Below, one piece after another: positions 46,688-54,430 of a DNA stretch of 64,000 nt. A program made the translations under genes and the position numbers. Position 1 is the stretch's first letter; each line of letters opens with the position of its first letter. Under the pieces are notes generated by a model. It had not been told where the DNA came from. It did not search any database and saw nothing but the letters and a program-made list of their open reading frames with translations. This stretch comes from Brevibacillus brevis (lineage in GTDB: Bacteria; Bacillota; Bacilli; Brevibacillales; Brevibacillaceae): assembly GCF_001039275.2 (NCBI RefSeq), contig NZ_CP030117.1:1943501-2007500 (forward strand). The letters run 5' to 3'.

Positions 46688-47788
46688 TTGAAACCAATGT
46701 CAGCGAAGCCTGATTTTAACCCCGGACGCCCTGTGACAAATCGACGCAGACGTGGCGGACGAATTGTGATGTGGCTGGTAGCCTTGTTGTTGTTGATCAT
46801 TTTGGCTGCGGGGGGAGCAGCGTGGTACGTGTACCAGCAATTACAGCCAGTTGCAGGTGAACAGACGGTGAAGAACGTGGCAATTCCGTCCGGTTCATCC
46901 GTACAAAAAATCGGTCGACTTCTGGAAGAACAAGGTCTGATCCGAAATGCCGATGTATTTAATTACTACGTGAAGTATAAAGGCGTGGCCCCTGATCTTA
47001 AGGCAGGAGAATACCAATTTACGACTGGCCAAGCCATTGACGAGATACTAACTGCCATGGTGGAAGGAAACACCGTGATCAATGCGAACCGATTTACGAT
47101 CCCAGAAGGCTGGAATGTCGAACAGATCGCAGATCATCTCGATAAAGAAGGCATTGTAGAGAAGGCAGCATTCTTAAAAGAAGTAAATGAAGGTGCATTT
47201 CCCGACTATCCTTTTGTCGCAGCTATACCGAAGCATACAGATCGAAAACATCGTCTGGAAGGGTATCTGTTCCCGGAAACGTATGAGGTGGACAAGGATG
47301 CTACAGCACATGATGTCGTCTCGCGTATGCTGGCTCAATTTCAAAAGGAATGGAAGCCAGAGTGGACAGAGCAACTAAAGCAGCACGATTTAACCCTGGA
47401 TGAAGCGGTTAATCTCGCATCGATCGTTGAGCGAGAAGTAACAGTAGACAAGGAGCGTCCACTTGTAGCAGGCGTGTACTACAATCGGATTCGCGATAAG
47501 TGGCCGTTGCAGGCTGATGCTACCGTTCAATTTGTTCTCGGCAAACAACGAGACCGTCTGACCTTCGAGGACCTAAAAGTAAAAAGCCCGTACAACACGT
47601 ACACAAATCCTGGCTTGCCACCGGGGCCGATTGCAAGCCCAGGCAGAGCTTCACTTGAAGCAGTCGTCAATCCGGCTAAACACGATTACTTTTTCTACGT
47701 GACGAAAAAAGACGGAACGTCCGAGCACTACTTTTCCAAAACACTGCAAGAGCATGAAGCAAATGATAAGAAAAGCAGGGGAAACTAA
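46688..47788 (+). CDS. mltG: MltG, endolytic murein transglycosylase
   Basis: 366 aa, TTG start after GGGAGGA. A basic cytoplasmic tail (about 1-30) with RRRRGGR precedes one membrane helix (about 32-54). A LysM-like region (about 60-130) is followed by the YceG domain, whose catalytic Glu is in NLASIVEREVT; YLFPETYEV and NTYTNPGLPPGPIASPG are also typical. It cuts nascent glycan strands and may set their length. The B. subtilis counterpart is yrrL. Confidence 0.94.
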   Translation: MKPMSAKPDFNPGRPVTNRRRRGGRIVMWLVALLLLIILAAGGAAWYVYQQLQPVAGEQTVKNVAIPSGSSVQKIGRLLEEQGLIRNADVFNYYVKYKGVAPDLKAGEYQFTTGQAIDEILTAMVEGNTVINANRFTIPEGWNVEQIADHLDKEGIVEKAAFLKEVNEGAFPDYPFVAAIPKHTDRKHRLEGYLFPETYEVDKDATAHDVVSRMLAQFQKEWKPEWTEQLKQHDLTLDEAVNLASIVEREVTVDKERPLVAGVYYNRIRDKWPLQADATVQFVLGKQRDRLTFEDLKVKSPYNTYTNPGLPPGPIASPGRASLEAVVNPAKHDYFFYVTKKDGTSEHYFSKTLQEHEANDKKSRGN

Positions 47789-47810
47789 CCAAGTTTCCTC
47801 TTTTTTTTTT
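47777..47810 (+). terminator. Terminator of mltG
   Basis: AGGGGAAACT and AGTTTCCTC stem followed by a run of ten T; it overlaps the last codons of mltG. Confidence 0.85.
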
Positions 47811-47855
47811 GCATGCGATCAACGGTGCTTGACGTAGCCAAGCTTTCTCAAGGTG

Positions 47856-47864
47856 TGCTATAAT
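47856..47864 (+). promoter_or_regulatory. Extended -10 promoter of trmR
   Basis: TGCTATAAT is a perfect extended -10 element. The only -35-like hexamer (TTGACG at 47829) is 24 bases upstream, too far, so recognition probably relies on the TGn motif. Confidence 0.65.
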
Positions 47865-47895
47865 AATTCGGTTGTAACGAAAGAGGAGTGAAATC

Positions 47896-48531
47896 ATGAT
47901 TACCAATCCGGCAATTGACGACTACGTGTCAAGCCTGGTTCCCGAGCGTTCTTTGCTGCTCAAGCGATTGGAGCAGGAGGCGGCAGAGGAAAACATTCCG
48001 ATTGTGCAGCTCCCGTCCGCTCAAGTCATGCGGATGTTGTTGTTGCTGCATCGTCCCAAAGCGATTCTTGAAGTGGGTACGGCAATTGGCTATTCCACCA
48101 TTTGGCTTGCAGAAGCTGCACCGGAAGCGCGAATTGTCACAATGGACATAGATGAAGATCGATTGGTGAGAGCACGGGAAAATATAAAAGAAGCAGGATG
48201 TGCAGATCGTGTGGAAATACTCTCACGTGACGCCACTTTAGGGCTGCCGGAGTCGTATCAATTTGACTGCTTGTTTATCGATGCAGCCAAAGGGCAGTAT
48301 CGAGTATTCCTCGATTTGTATCTACCGCTTCTTCGCGAAGGCGGTTTGGTAATCAGCGACAACGTCCTGTTCCGAGGACTGGTGGCGACCCCAGAAGAAG
48401 CGGGCAAGCGCCAGCGTCCGATGGTGGACAAGCTGCTTTCTTATAATTCACATCTGATGGAGCGTCCTGATTTAGAAACGACATTTATTCCAGTAGGAGA
48501 TGGGCTGGCCATCAGTATGAAAAAGAAGTAA
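47896..48531 (+). CDS. trmR: TrmR, SAM-dependent O-methyltransferase for tRNA ho5U34
   Basis: 211 aa, ATG after AAAGAGGAG. Class I methyltransferase with SAM motif EVGTAIGYSTIW, acidic TMDIDEDRLVRA, metal-site FIDAAKGQYR and ISDNVLFRG. The B. subtilis orthologue YrrM (TrmR) makes 5-methoxyuridine at the wobble base. In B. subtilis two peptidase U32-family genes (yrrN, yrrO), whose relatives make ho5U, lie between it and udk; they are absent here. Confidence 0.88.
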   Translation: MITNPAIDDYVSSLVPERSLLLKRLEQEAAEENIPIVQLPSAQVMRMLLLLHRPKAILEVGTAIGYSTIWLAEAAPEARIVTMDIDEDRLVRARENIKEAGCADRVEILSRDATLGLPESYQFDCLFIDAAKGQYRVFLDLYLPLLREGGLVISDNVLFRGLVATPEEAGKRQRPMVDKLLSYNSHLMERPDLETTFIPVGDGLAISMKKK

Positions 48532-48582
48532 AAACATAGGGTCGTAAACGTGTAAAGCATCATGAGGAAGGGGACATGAAGC

Positions 48583-49227
48583 ATGGGTAACCCCGTATTG
48601 ATTGGGGTAGCGGGAGGCAGTGGTTCCGGAAAAACGACTGTTGCAAAGGAGCTGTACCGCCAGTTCCAAAATGATAGTGTAACGATGATTGAGCAGGATT
48701 CCTACTACAAGGATCAAAGCCATTTGAGCCCAGAAGAGCGGGCGTTGACGAACTATGACCATCCCTTCGCTTTTGACAACGATTTGTTGCTTGCGCATTT
48801 GCAAGAGCTAATGCAAGGAAAAGCGATCCAAAAACCGATCTACGACTTCAAGGTGCATAACCGCAAGCCAGAGCAAATCCAGGTCGACCCGAAGGATGTC
48901 ATCATTCTGGAAGGAATGCTGATTCTGGAGGATGAGCGGATTCGTGATTTGATGGATATCAAGGTATTCGTCGATACGGATGCGGATGTGCGTATTGCAC
49001 GCCGAATCGTACGTGACATCGAAGAGCGCGGTCGTTCCCTCGATTCAGTGGTGACACAGTACTTAAACGTTGTTCGACCGATGCATTTGCAGTTTATTGA
49101 GCCGACCAAGCGATATGCAGACGTCATCATCCCAGAAGGCGGCTACAACCGAGTAGCATTGGATCTGTTATCGACGAAGATCAGCAATATTTTATTGGAG
49201 AAGCAACAATTCGCCAATCAATCATAA
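48583..49227 (+). CDS. udk: Udk, uridine/cytidine kinase
   Basis: 214 aa. P-loop [12 protein letters not shown] (residues 7-18), substrate segments [13 protein letters not shown] and NYDHPFAFD, and the lid [16 protein letters not shown]. It phosphorylates uridine and cytidine in pyrimidine salvage. ATG after GAAGGGGAC. greA follows udk in B. subtilis but is not found here. Confidence 0.96.
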   Translation: MGNPVLIGVAGGSGSGKTTVAKELYRQFQNDSVTMIEQDSYYKDQSHLSPEERALTNYDHPFAFDNDLLLAHLQELMQGKAIQKPIYDFKVHNRKPEQIQVDPKDVIILEGMLILEDERIRDLMDIKVFVDTDADVRIARRIVRDIEERGRSLDSVVTQYLNVVRPMHLQFIEPTKRYADVIIPEGGYNRVALDLLSTKISNILLEKQQFANQS

Positions 49228-49333
49228 ACACCTTAAAGTGCACCGTGACGTACGGTGTGCTTTTTTCTTTGTTCGTTGTTTCTGTCGCGTTCATTCCGGC
49301 AATACTGGTGAAAAAAGCCAGGGAGGGAATTCG

Positions 49334-51130
49334 ATGCAGTTGGATCGACGAATCAAAAGACGTCACTTTCTTGTATTGCTGTCCATGTCGTTGTTATGGC
49401 TCGGTTTGGTCGCGCGCTTGTGGTGGATTCAACTCGGATCGCCCCATCGGTTTTCTCGGCATGGCGTTGATTTGGTAAAGGCAGCAGTAAAACAAAGACA
49501 GCAAAGCATCGTACTGCATAGCGGGCGTGGCGATATCGTAGATCGAAATGGGTACGCCTTTACCGGAGAAGAGCATCTCGCCTTGATTTTGTTCCCGTTG
49601 GCACGTGGGAGCCTGCAAGGAACAGATGGCTTGCAGCGATTGGCTCAAATAACCGGAGAATCTAAGGAACGGCTGTCGGAGACGATGGAAAAGGCAAAAG
49701 TACCGCTACTCATGCGAGAGGAATCCGGCAAGCTGGTGATGCTCACCGAGCGGCAGGCCGAGGAAATCAATGCACTTGCCATCCCAGGAGTAGTGGCATT
49801 GGCGGTGACAGAACGATACCGCGCGGATGAAGTAGCCAAGCATCTGATTGGTTTTATCCATAAAAATCCCGACATGGTGCAGAAGCTGTATCCAGATGAA
49901 TGGACCAGCGGGAAAATGAATGCCGAGAGCACGCTGGGAGCATCGGGTCTGGAGCGAAGCTTCGACCGGTTTTTACAAGGGGTAGAGCCGTCTGTCTTGT
50001 CCTATTATGTAGATGGGCACGGACAACCGCTCCGAGGGTTGGATATTCGCTATACAAAGCAGTCGAATCAATACTATCCGCTGTCATTAACGACTACCTT
50101 GGATGCAGCAATCCAACGAAGCATGGAGGCAGCAGCCGATCAAGTAGGCTTAAAAGAGGGCAGTATCGTCGTTTTGGACGTACAAACAGCCGATGTTCTT
50201 GCAGCTGTGAGCCGCCCTACCTATGATCAAACAAATGTCACGGGAAACGCAAGCGACTGGAAGAATCGCGCATTCAAGCAACTCCCGCCTGGTTCTGTCT
50301 ATAAAACAGTGGTAGCAGCCGCTGCGTTGGCGGAAGGGATTGTTTCACCAATTGACCGTTTCACATGTACAGGGGAGTACGGGAAGTACCAATTCTCCTG
50401 CTGGAAAAAAGAAGGTCACGGCAGTGTGACACTGGAAGAAGCGTATGCCCAATCCTGCAACATTGCGATTGCCCATATTGCCAAGCTGGTGGGCGGAGAA
50501 AAGTTGGAGGAATATGCAAAAAAGCTGGGCTTGACCACTCAAGTGGGGCATGTTACTCCCAATCTGTATAAACTCAAAAACTTCAAGCAGCTGGATGGCG
50601 AAGAGCCGGGGAGAGTCTTTGCAGAGGGAGTATCCCGCGACGATGAAGGCGTCCTGATTCAAAGCGCCATTGGTCAACGGGATGTACGAATATCCCCCTT
50701 GCAAGCAGCCAACATGATGGTAACGATTTTGCGTGGCGGTCAAAGCTCTCAAGTACGGCTAGTAAAAGAGATCGCATACCGAAATGGTCAGTCGTTCCAT
50801 ACGTTCCCAGAGCAGGACCTCGCTTTGGACGGAATTGACTACGTCACAGCTAATAAATTGCGAAAAATGATGCGTAAAGTCGTCACCGAGGGAACAGGAC
50901 AGATGCTCATGAATTCCACTTGGCAGGTGGCAGGCAAAAGCGGGACTGCACAAATCGGGGATGCGAATGGAAACAACCATCTGTGGTTTCTCGGGTACGC
51001 CCCGTTAGAAGAGCCGCGTTACGCCATTTGTGTCGTGGCAGAAAATCAGCCGAGCTGGGGGAAAAACCAGGCTATGGAGCTTTTTCACCGAGCTGTTGCT
51101 GAGCTTGCCGATCATACAGCTCAATCTTGA
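49334..51130 (+). CDS. Class B penicillin-binding protein (PbpI/SpoVD-like transpeptidase)
   Basis: 598 aa; the ATG at 49334 follows GGGAGGGAA, while the frame runs open about 95 bases upstream. One membrane anchor (about 11-33), a dimerisation/pedestal domain (about 60-230), then a transpeptidase domain with active Ser321 (PGSVYKT, K324), S374-C-N376 and K535-S-G (KSGTAQIG). It cross-links peptidoglycan. B. subtilis pbpI (yrrR) lies in the same neighbourhood. It has no PASTA domains. The 3' end overlaps a reverse-strand gene by 59 bases. Confidence 0.92.
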   Translation: MQLDRRIKRRHFLVLLSMSLLWLGLVARLWWIQLGSPHRFSRHGVDLVKAAVKQRQQSIVLHSGRGDIVDRNGYAFTGEEHLALILFPLARGSLQGTDGLQRLAQITGESKERLSETMEKAKVPLLMREESGKLVMLTERQAEEINALAIPGVVALAVTERYRADEVAKHLIGFIHKNPDMVQKLYPDEWTSGKMNAESTLGASGLERSFDRFLQGVEPSVLSYYVDGHGQPLRGLDIRYTKQSNQYYPLSLTTTLDAAIQRSMEAAADQVGLKEGSIVVLDVQTADVLAAVSRPTYDQTNVTGNASDWKNRAFKQLPPGSVYKTVVAAAALAEGIVSPIDRFTCTGEYGKYQFSCWKKEGHGSVTLEEAYAQSCNIAIAHIAKLVGGEKLEEYAKKLGLTTQVGHVTPNLYKLKNFKQLDGEEPGRVFAEGVSRDDEGVLIQSAIGQRDVRISPLQAANMMVTILRGGQSSQVRLVKEIAYRNGQSFHTFPEQDLALDGIDYVTANKLRKMMRKVVTEGTGQMLMNSTWQVAGKSGTAQIGDANGNNHLWFLGYAPLEEPRYAICVVAENQPSWGKNQAMELFHRAVAELADHTAQS

Positions 51131-51560
51131 CCTCGCGAAGAGTATTTCCGAGGATGAAGCCTCTTGCGTTAATTTGATTGTTTTTACCTAGCCCGACGAT
51201 CAGCATGAGGGGAGAGGAGGACATGTACATGGACTGTGACGCTTTTGCCCAAATGGTTCTCTTATCACCTTTGCTGGGAGATAGGCGTTTTACCGTATGA
51301 CTATGCCAATCACCAATGTATTTCCATTGTCGATGTCTGCTTAATTTTCGGACGAGCTTATTGAGATGCGTGTCATCGAAAAAAATAGAATGTGGCTGGT
51401 GAATCGCATTTGGGCCTGGTTCACTTGCATACGTAACGACCCATCTATCTTCACCAAGTGGGTATCCCATCATGACCCCTCCTGTTTCAAGCGAGGGTTT
51501 TTTTCGTACGGCCTGCTCAATCTGTTTCCACGCTTTTGGTGTGATGTACAGCGTCGTCAT
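51072..51560 (-). CDS. JAMM/MPN+ (Mov34-type) metalloprotease-like protein
   Basis: 162 aa from the ATG at 51560, which has AAGGAGGGA ten bases upstream; the longer open frame beyond it is not conserved in character. All catalytic parts of the JAMM motif are present: E25 (SLETGGV), H86-S-H88 (GDWHSHT), then seven residues to S96 and two to D99 (SPSKGD). JAMM enzymes cleave isopeptide or peptide bonds next to ubiquitin-like or similar folds. No ubiquitin-like or E2-like gene lies nearby. It is convergent with the PBP gene, with 59 bases of shared coding sequence. Confidence 0.82.
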   Translation of the reverse strand: MTTLYITPKAWKQIEQAVRKKPSLETGGVMMGYPLGEDRWVVTYASEPGPNAIHQPHSIFFDDTHLNKLVRKLSRHRQWKYIGDWHSHTVKRLSPSKGDKRTIWAKASQSMYMSSSPLMLIVGLGKNNQINARGFILGNTLREVKIELYDRQAQQQLGEKAP

Positions 51561-51671
51561 GAGACGTTCGTCCCTCCTTGATAAAACCACTGACATTTGC
51601 TTGATATCATATGTATGCGAATAGTGAAATGTCCCGGCGTCCAGCAAAGTTATGAATTGTCGAAAAAAAGA

Positions 51672-51700
51672 TTGTAACTCATCCTCTTCCTTTCTATAAT
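51672..51700 (+). promoter_or_regulatory. Promoter of the HD-GYP gene
   Basis: TTGTAA, 17 bases, TATAAT. Transcription would begin near 51707, ten bases before a perfect palindrome. Confidence 0.8.
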
Positions 51701-51716
51701 TTGAGTAAAAGTGTGA

Positions 51717-51740
51717 GTTCAAAAAGTCGACTTTTTGAAC
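51717..51740. repeat. Perfect 24-bp palindrome in the HD-GYP 5' leader
   Basis: GTTCAAAAAGTC is followed immediately by its exact reverse complement, centred on GTCGAC. It lies 16 bases after the -10 box, so it is either an operator for a dimeric regulator or the base of a short RNA structure. It ends 37 bases before the start codon. Confidence 0.85.
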
Positions 51741-51777
51741 AACCTCTAAAAAGACGGAGACTGGAAAGGTTGATTGT

Positions 51778-52842
51778 ATGCCTTTGGCACCTGTTGATCT
51801 CTCACTGATTGGACAAGTTTTAGCGGCTGATTTGTACACCGAACAAGGAATTTTGCTGCTGGGACAAAACACGACGGTCACGCCTGCCCATGTGATCCTA
51901 TTGCAAAAGCAACGAGTCCGTGAGGTTGACATTATACAGAGTCTAACGGAGGGAACCGGTGAAGAAGTTACTTCTCAGCTATTCCAGCTAGAGGCAGATT
52001 CCGAGACTGTTGCTGCTTATGTACAAGCCCTCGACAAAACGAGACTACTCTTCGATGAACTGACAGTTGGCGGGGCACCGAGTCTTGAGCATTTTTCCAA
52101 CATCTTTTTTGATGTAGCAGAAAAATCGACGAAGCATTTGGGGTTGTTCCGGAACTTGTACGTACTGGAAGGGGCAGACAGCTATACATACCGACATTCA
52201 TTAAATGTAGGCATTCTTTGTTCGCTCATTGCTCGCTTGATGAAATGGGATGAAGAGCGAATAGCATTCATGGGGACGGCCGGATTTTTGCATGACATTG
52301 GGAAAATGAGGGTACCGAAGGAAATATTGCTTAAGCCAGGCAAGCTAAGTGAAGAAGAATTTGCGATCATGAAGAAGCATACCGTCTACGGCTATGAAAT
52401 GATCCGTGAGATGGAGGGTGGATCTGAGCTGTTGGCTTTGTGTGCCTTGCTGCATCACGAGCGACTCGACGGGTCTGGCTATCCGGAGCAAAGAAAAGGC
52501 GATAGCATTCCGATCGAATGTCAGGTGCTCGCCGTTGCCGACATGTTTGATGCGATCTGTTCTGATCGGGTGTACAAAGGGAGGACGTCCCCATTCGAGG
52601 CAGCACAGCTCTTGTGGAAGGAAGCCTGTAACGGGGCGTTAAATGTTGAGATCGTTGCACAGTTTGTCCGCTACATTGCCTTGCTGTACGTAGGTGCGAA
52701 GGCGAGGTTGAGTAGTGGGGAAGAAGTGGAAGTGATTCTTATCCATCAGGATGAACCGATGCGGCCGTTGGTCAGAAGAATGGGTGAATTCCTCGATTTG
52801 CGGCATGATCGCAAGCTGACGATTGAAAAAATGATTGGATAG
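51778..52842 (+). CDS. HD-GYP cyclic-di-nucleotide phosphodiesterase
   Basis: 354 aa cytosolic protein. An uncharacterised N-terminal region (about 1-125) precedes an HD-GYP domain: H140 in YRHSLNVG, H172-D173 in LHDIGKMRVP, HTVYGYEMI, and the full HHERLDGSGYP signature (226-236). The class degrades c-di-GMP (or cGAMP) and the intact GYP motif supports activity. There is no obvious receiver domain, so the input is unknown. ATG after GGAAAGG. Monocistronic between its promoter and terminator. Confidence 0.92.
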   Translation: MPLAPVDLSLIGQVLAADLYTEQGILLLGQNTTVTPAHVILLQKQRVREVDIIQSLTEGTGEEVTSQLFQLEADSETVAAYVQALDKTRLLFDELTVGGAPSLEHFSNIFFDVAEKSTKHLGLFRNLYVLEGADSYTYRHSLNVGILCSLIARLMKWDEERIAFMGTAGFLHDIGKMRVPKEILLKPGKLSEEEFAIMKKHTVYGYEMIREMEGGSELLALCALLHHERLDGSGYPEQRKGDSIPIECQVLAVADMFDAICSDRVYKGRTSPFEAAQLLWKEACNGALNVEIVAQFVRYIALLYVGAKARLSSGEEVEVILIHQDEPMRPLVRRMGEFLDLRHDRKLTIEKMIG

Positions 52843-52862
52843 GAAAGACGACGCGAAAAAGG

Positions 52863-52899
52863 TGAAACCGCTCTTGGAAAATGAGAGCGGTTTCATTGT
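52863..52899 (+). terminator. Terminator of the HD-GYP gene
   Basis: GAAACCGCTCTT and GAGAGCGGTTTC stem with a short A-rich loop, followed by ATTGTT. Confidence 0.78.
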
Positions 52900-53032
52900 T
52901 GCTGATCTGTGAACGATCGTCGGGAAAGCTCGATCAGTTTGGCAGATTGTGACACAATGATAGTGTGCATGATAGACAAAGAAACGAAAAGAGCCGTGTC
53001 GTGCGAATGCTCGAAACGCAAGGAGGAAACAC

Positions 53033-53599
53033 ATGATACGCAAAGCGGAACCCACAGATGCAGCTTTTGCTGCGCCATTAATTTATGATGCCATTGGCGA
53101 TATCGCGCATACGTTGACAGGTGCAACGGAGGCAGCAGATGCGATTCGCATGATGGAGGAGTTTTTTGCGAAGGAAAATAACCGGCTCAGCTACGAAAAC
53201 GCGGTGATTGCCATGGATGGAGATGTACCGGTAGGACTGGCGCTCTTTTATCATGGAAGCCAAACAGAGGTGCTCGATCGTCCCTTCGTTGAGCATGTCC
53301 AACGTTTGACTGGCGAGACGATTACGCTTGTAAAAGAAGCAAAGGATGACGAATTTTATTTGGATTCTGTCGCGGTTGATTCCTCATGCAGAGGGAAGGG
53401 GATCGGATCACTTCTGCTGAATGCCTTTGAAAAAGAAGCGATTCAGCGCGGGCATGACCGAATCGCTTTGCTTGTTGACGAGGAAAAACCACGTGCACGC
53501 AAGCTGTATGAATCGCTCGGCTATCGTGAGGATGGGACAGTGATCGTAAGCGGTCATAAATTGAGCCATATGGTGAAGGACCTATCGGATAAGGCGTAA
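53033..53599 (+). CDS. GNAT-family N-acetyltransferase
   Basis: 188 aa, ATG after AAGGAGGAAAC. GNAT core: FYLDSVAVDSSCRGKGIGSLLL (acetyl-CoA motif, about 116-137) and ARKLYESLGYRE near the C-terminus. The N-terminal half (ADAIRMMEEFF) resembles GNATs acting on small molecules. Substrate unknown. Confidence 0.88.
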   Translation: MIRKAEPTDAAFAAPLIYDAIGDIAHTLTGATEAADAIRMMEEFFAKENNRLSYENAVIAMDGDVPVGLALFYHGSQTEVLDRPFVEHVQRLTGETITLVKEAKDDEFYLDSVAVDSSCRGKGIGSLLLNAFEKEAIQRGHDRIALLVDEEKPRARKLYESLGYREDGTVIVSGHKLSHMVKDLSDKA

Positions 53600-53630
53600 G
53601 AAGACTTCTATCAAGGCTAGTTACAAGAAC

Positions 53631-53684
53631 AAAAAACGTTTCCCATTGGACATAGAGTGAAAAGTCCGAGGGAAACGTTTTTTC
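53631..53684. terminator. Bidirectional terminator between GNAT and DUF1266 genes
   Basis: AAAAAACGTTTCCC and GGAAACGTTTTTT arms, with an inner GGAC/GTCC pair, give T-runs on both strands. Confidence 0.85.
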
Positions 53685-53690
53685 GTAAGC

Positions 53691-54410
53691 TTAGCTGCTA
53701 AAAGAAGGCAAGTTTTCTACTTGAGGAGAGGGCAAGTAAGGTGTGAGATCAAACTTCCAGTCAAATTCACGAATCGGACTGTACTTACCCGTCAGGAGCT
53801 TCAAAATATGAGCTTCGGTTGCTTTACTCGTATTTTTGGATGCGCCTGCTTCGTCGAAAAGATTGCCGCATGCATATGCAAATAAATACTCTTCCCAGCT
53901 CGAATATGCGAGTTGGATTCGCTTGGCTATGTCCAGCATGCTTTCTACAGCATCTGCCTTGGGAATATAGGACTGTTGGGCGCCCGCTTTGCAAATAATG
54001 AGATACCAGGCGTAATCAAAGGCGGCAATGCCGGCATGTGGGAGTCTGTTCATGTACGAGTACACAACCAACTGCCGGGCTGACTCCATGTCGCCTTTTT
54101 TTAAGGATGCGATGTAATTGGAACGATTGGCAGCGCTGAGTGCGGATAATACGTGGCGATGCTGATCAAATTCAGTTCTTCGCCCATGTTCCAAAAACCA
54201 AGTCAAGCGCTCTTGCGTTTTGGCTGCATCTCCCGTATCCCATCTGTTATCGATTCGAAGCCGCAGAAAGGTATCGCGCAGGCGGTTGTATTCGTGGATG
54301 GCCAAATAATACGCGAGCCGCTTCTGATTTAAGCAAACAGAGGAGAGAGCATGCAAGTAGCGCCTTAACTTTGGATCGATCTCTTTTTCGTTTTCTGCCT
54401 CTTTTGTCAT
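53691..54410 (-). CDS. DUF1266-domain protein
   Basis: 239 aa soluble, helical protein, third gene of the hscC operon, 20 bases after the J-domain gene. Residues about 125-195 carry the DUF1266-like pattern FDYAWYLIICKAGAQ...AYSSWEEYLFAYACGNLF. DUF1266 genes also flank hscC and the djl genes in E. coli (ybeR, ybeU), which supports membership of one functional set. No catalytic motif is apparent; it could be a client or adaptor. Confidence 0.78.
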   Translation of the reverse strand: MTKEAENEKEIDPKLRRYLHALSSVCLNQKRLAYYLAIHEYNRLRDTFLRLRIDNRWDTGDAAKTQERLTWFLEHGRRTEFDQHRHVLSALSAANRSNYIASLKKGDMESARQLVVYSYMNRLPHAGIAAFDYAWYLIICKAGAQQSYIPKADAVESMLDIAKRIQLAYSSWEEYLFAYACGNLFDEAGASKNTSKATEAHILKLLTGKYSPIREFDWKFDLTPYLPSPQVENLPSFSS

Positions 54411-54430
54411 GAAAGTCCTCTCTGCCCCCT

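Noticed and set aside
31044..51560. A ubiquitin-like pathway formed by the E1-like tcdA and the JAMM protease
   Set aside because: They are 20 kb apart, tcdA has the sequence and neighbours of the tRNA enzyme, and no ubiquitin-like or E2-like gene is present.
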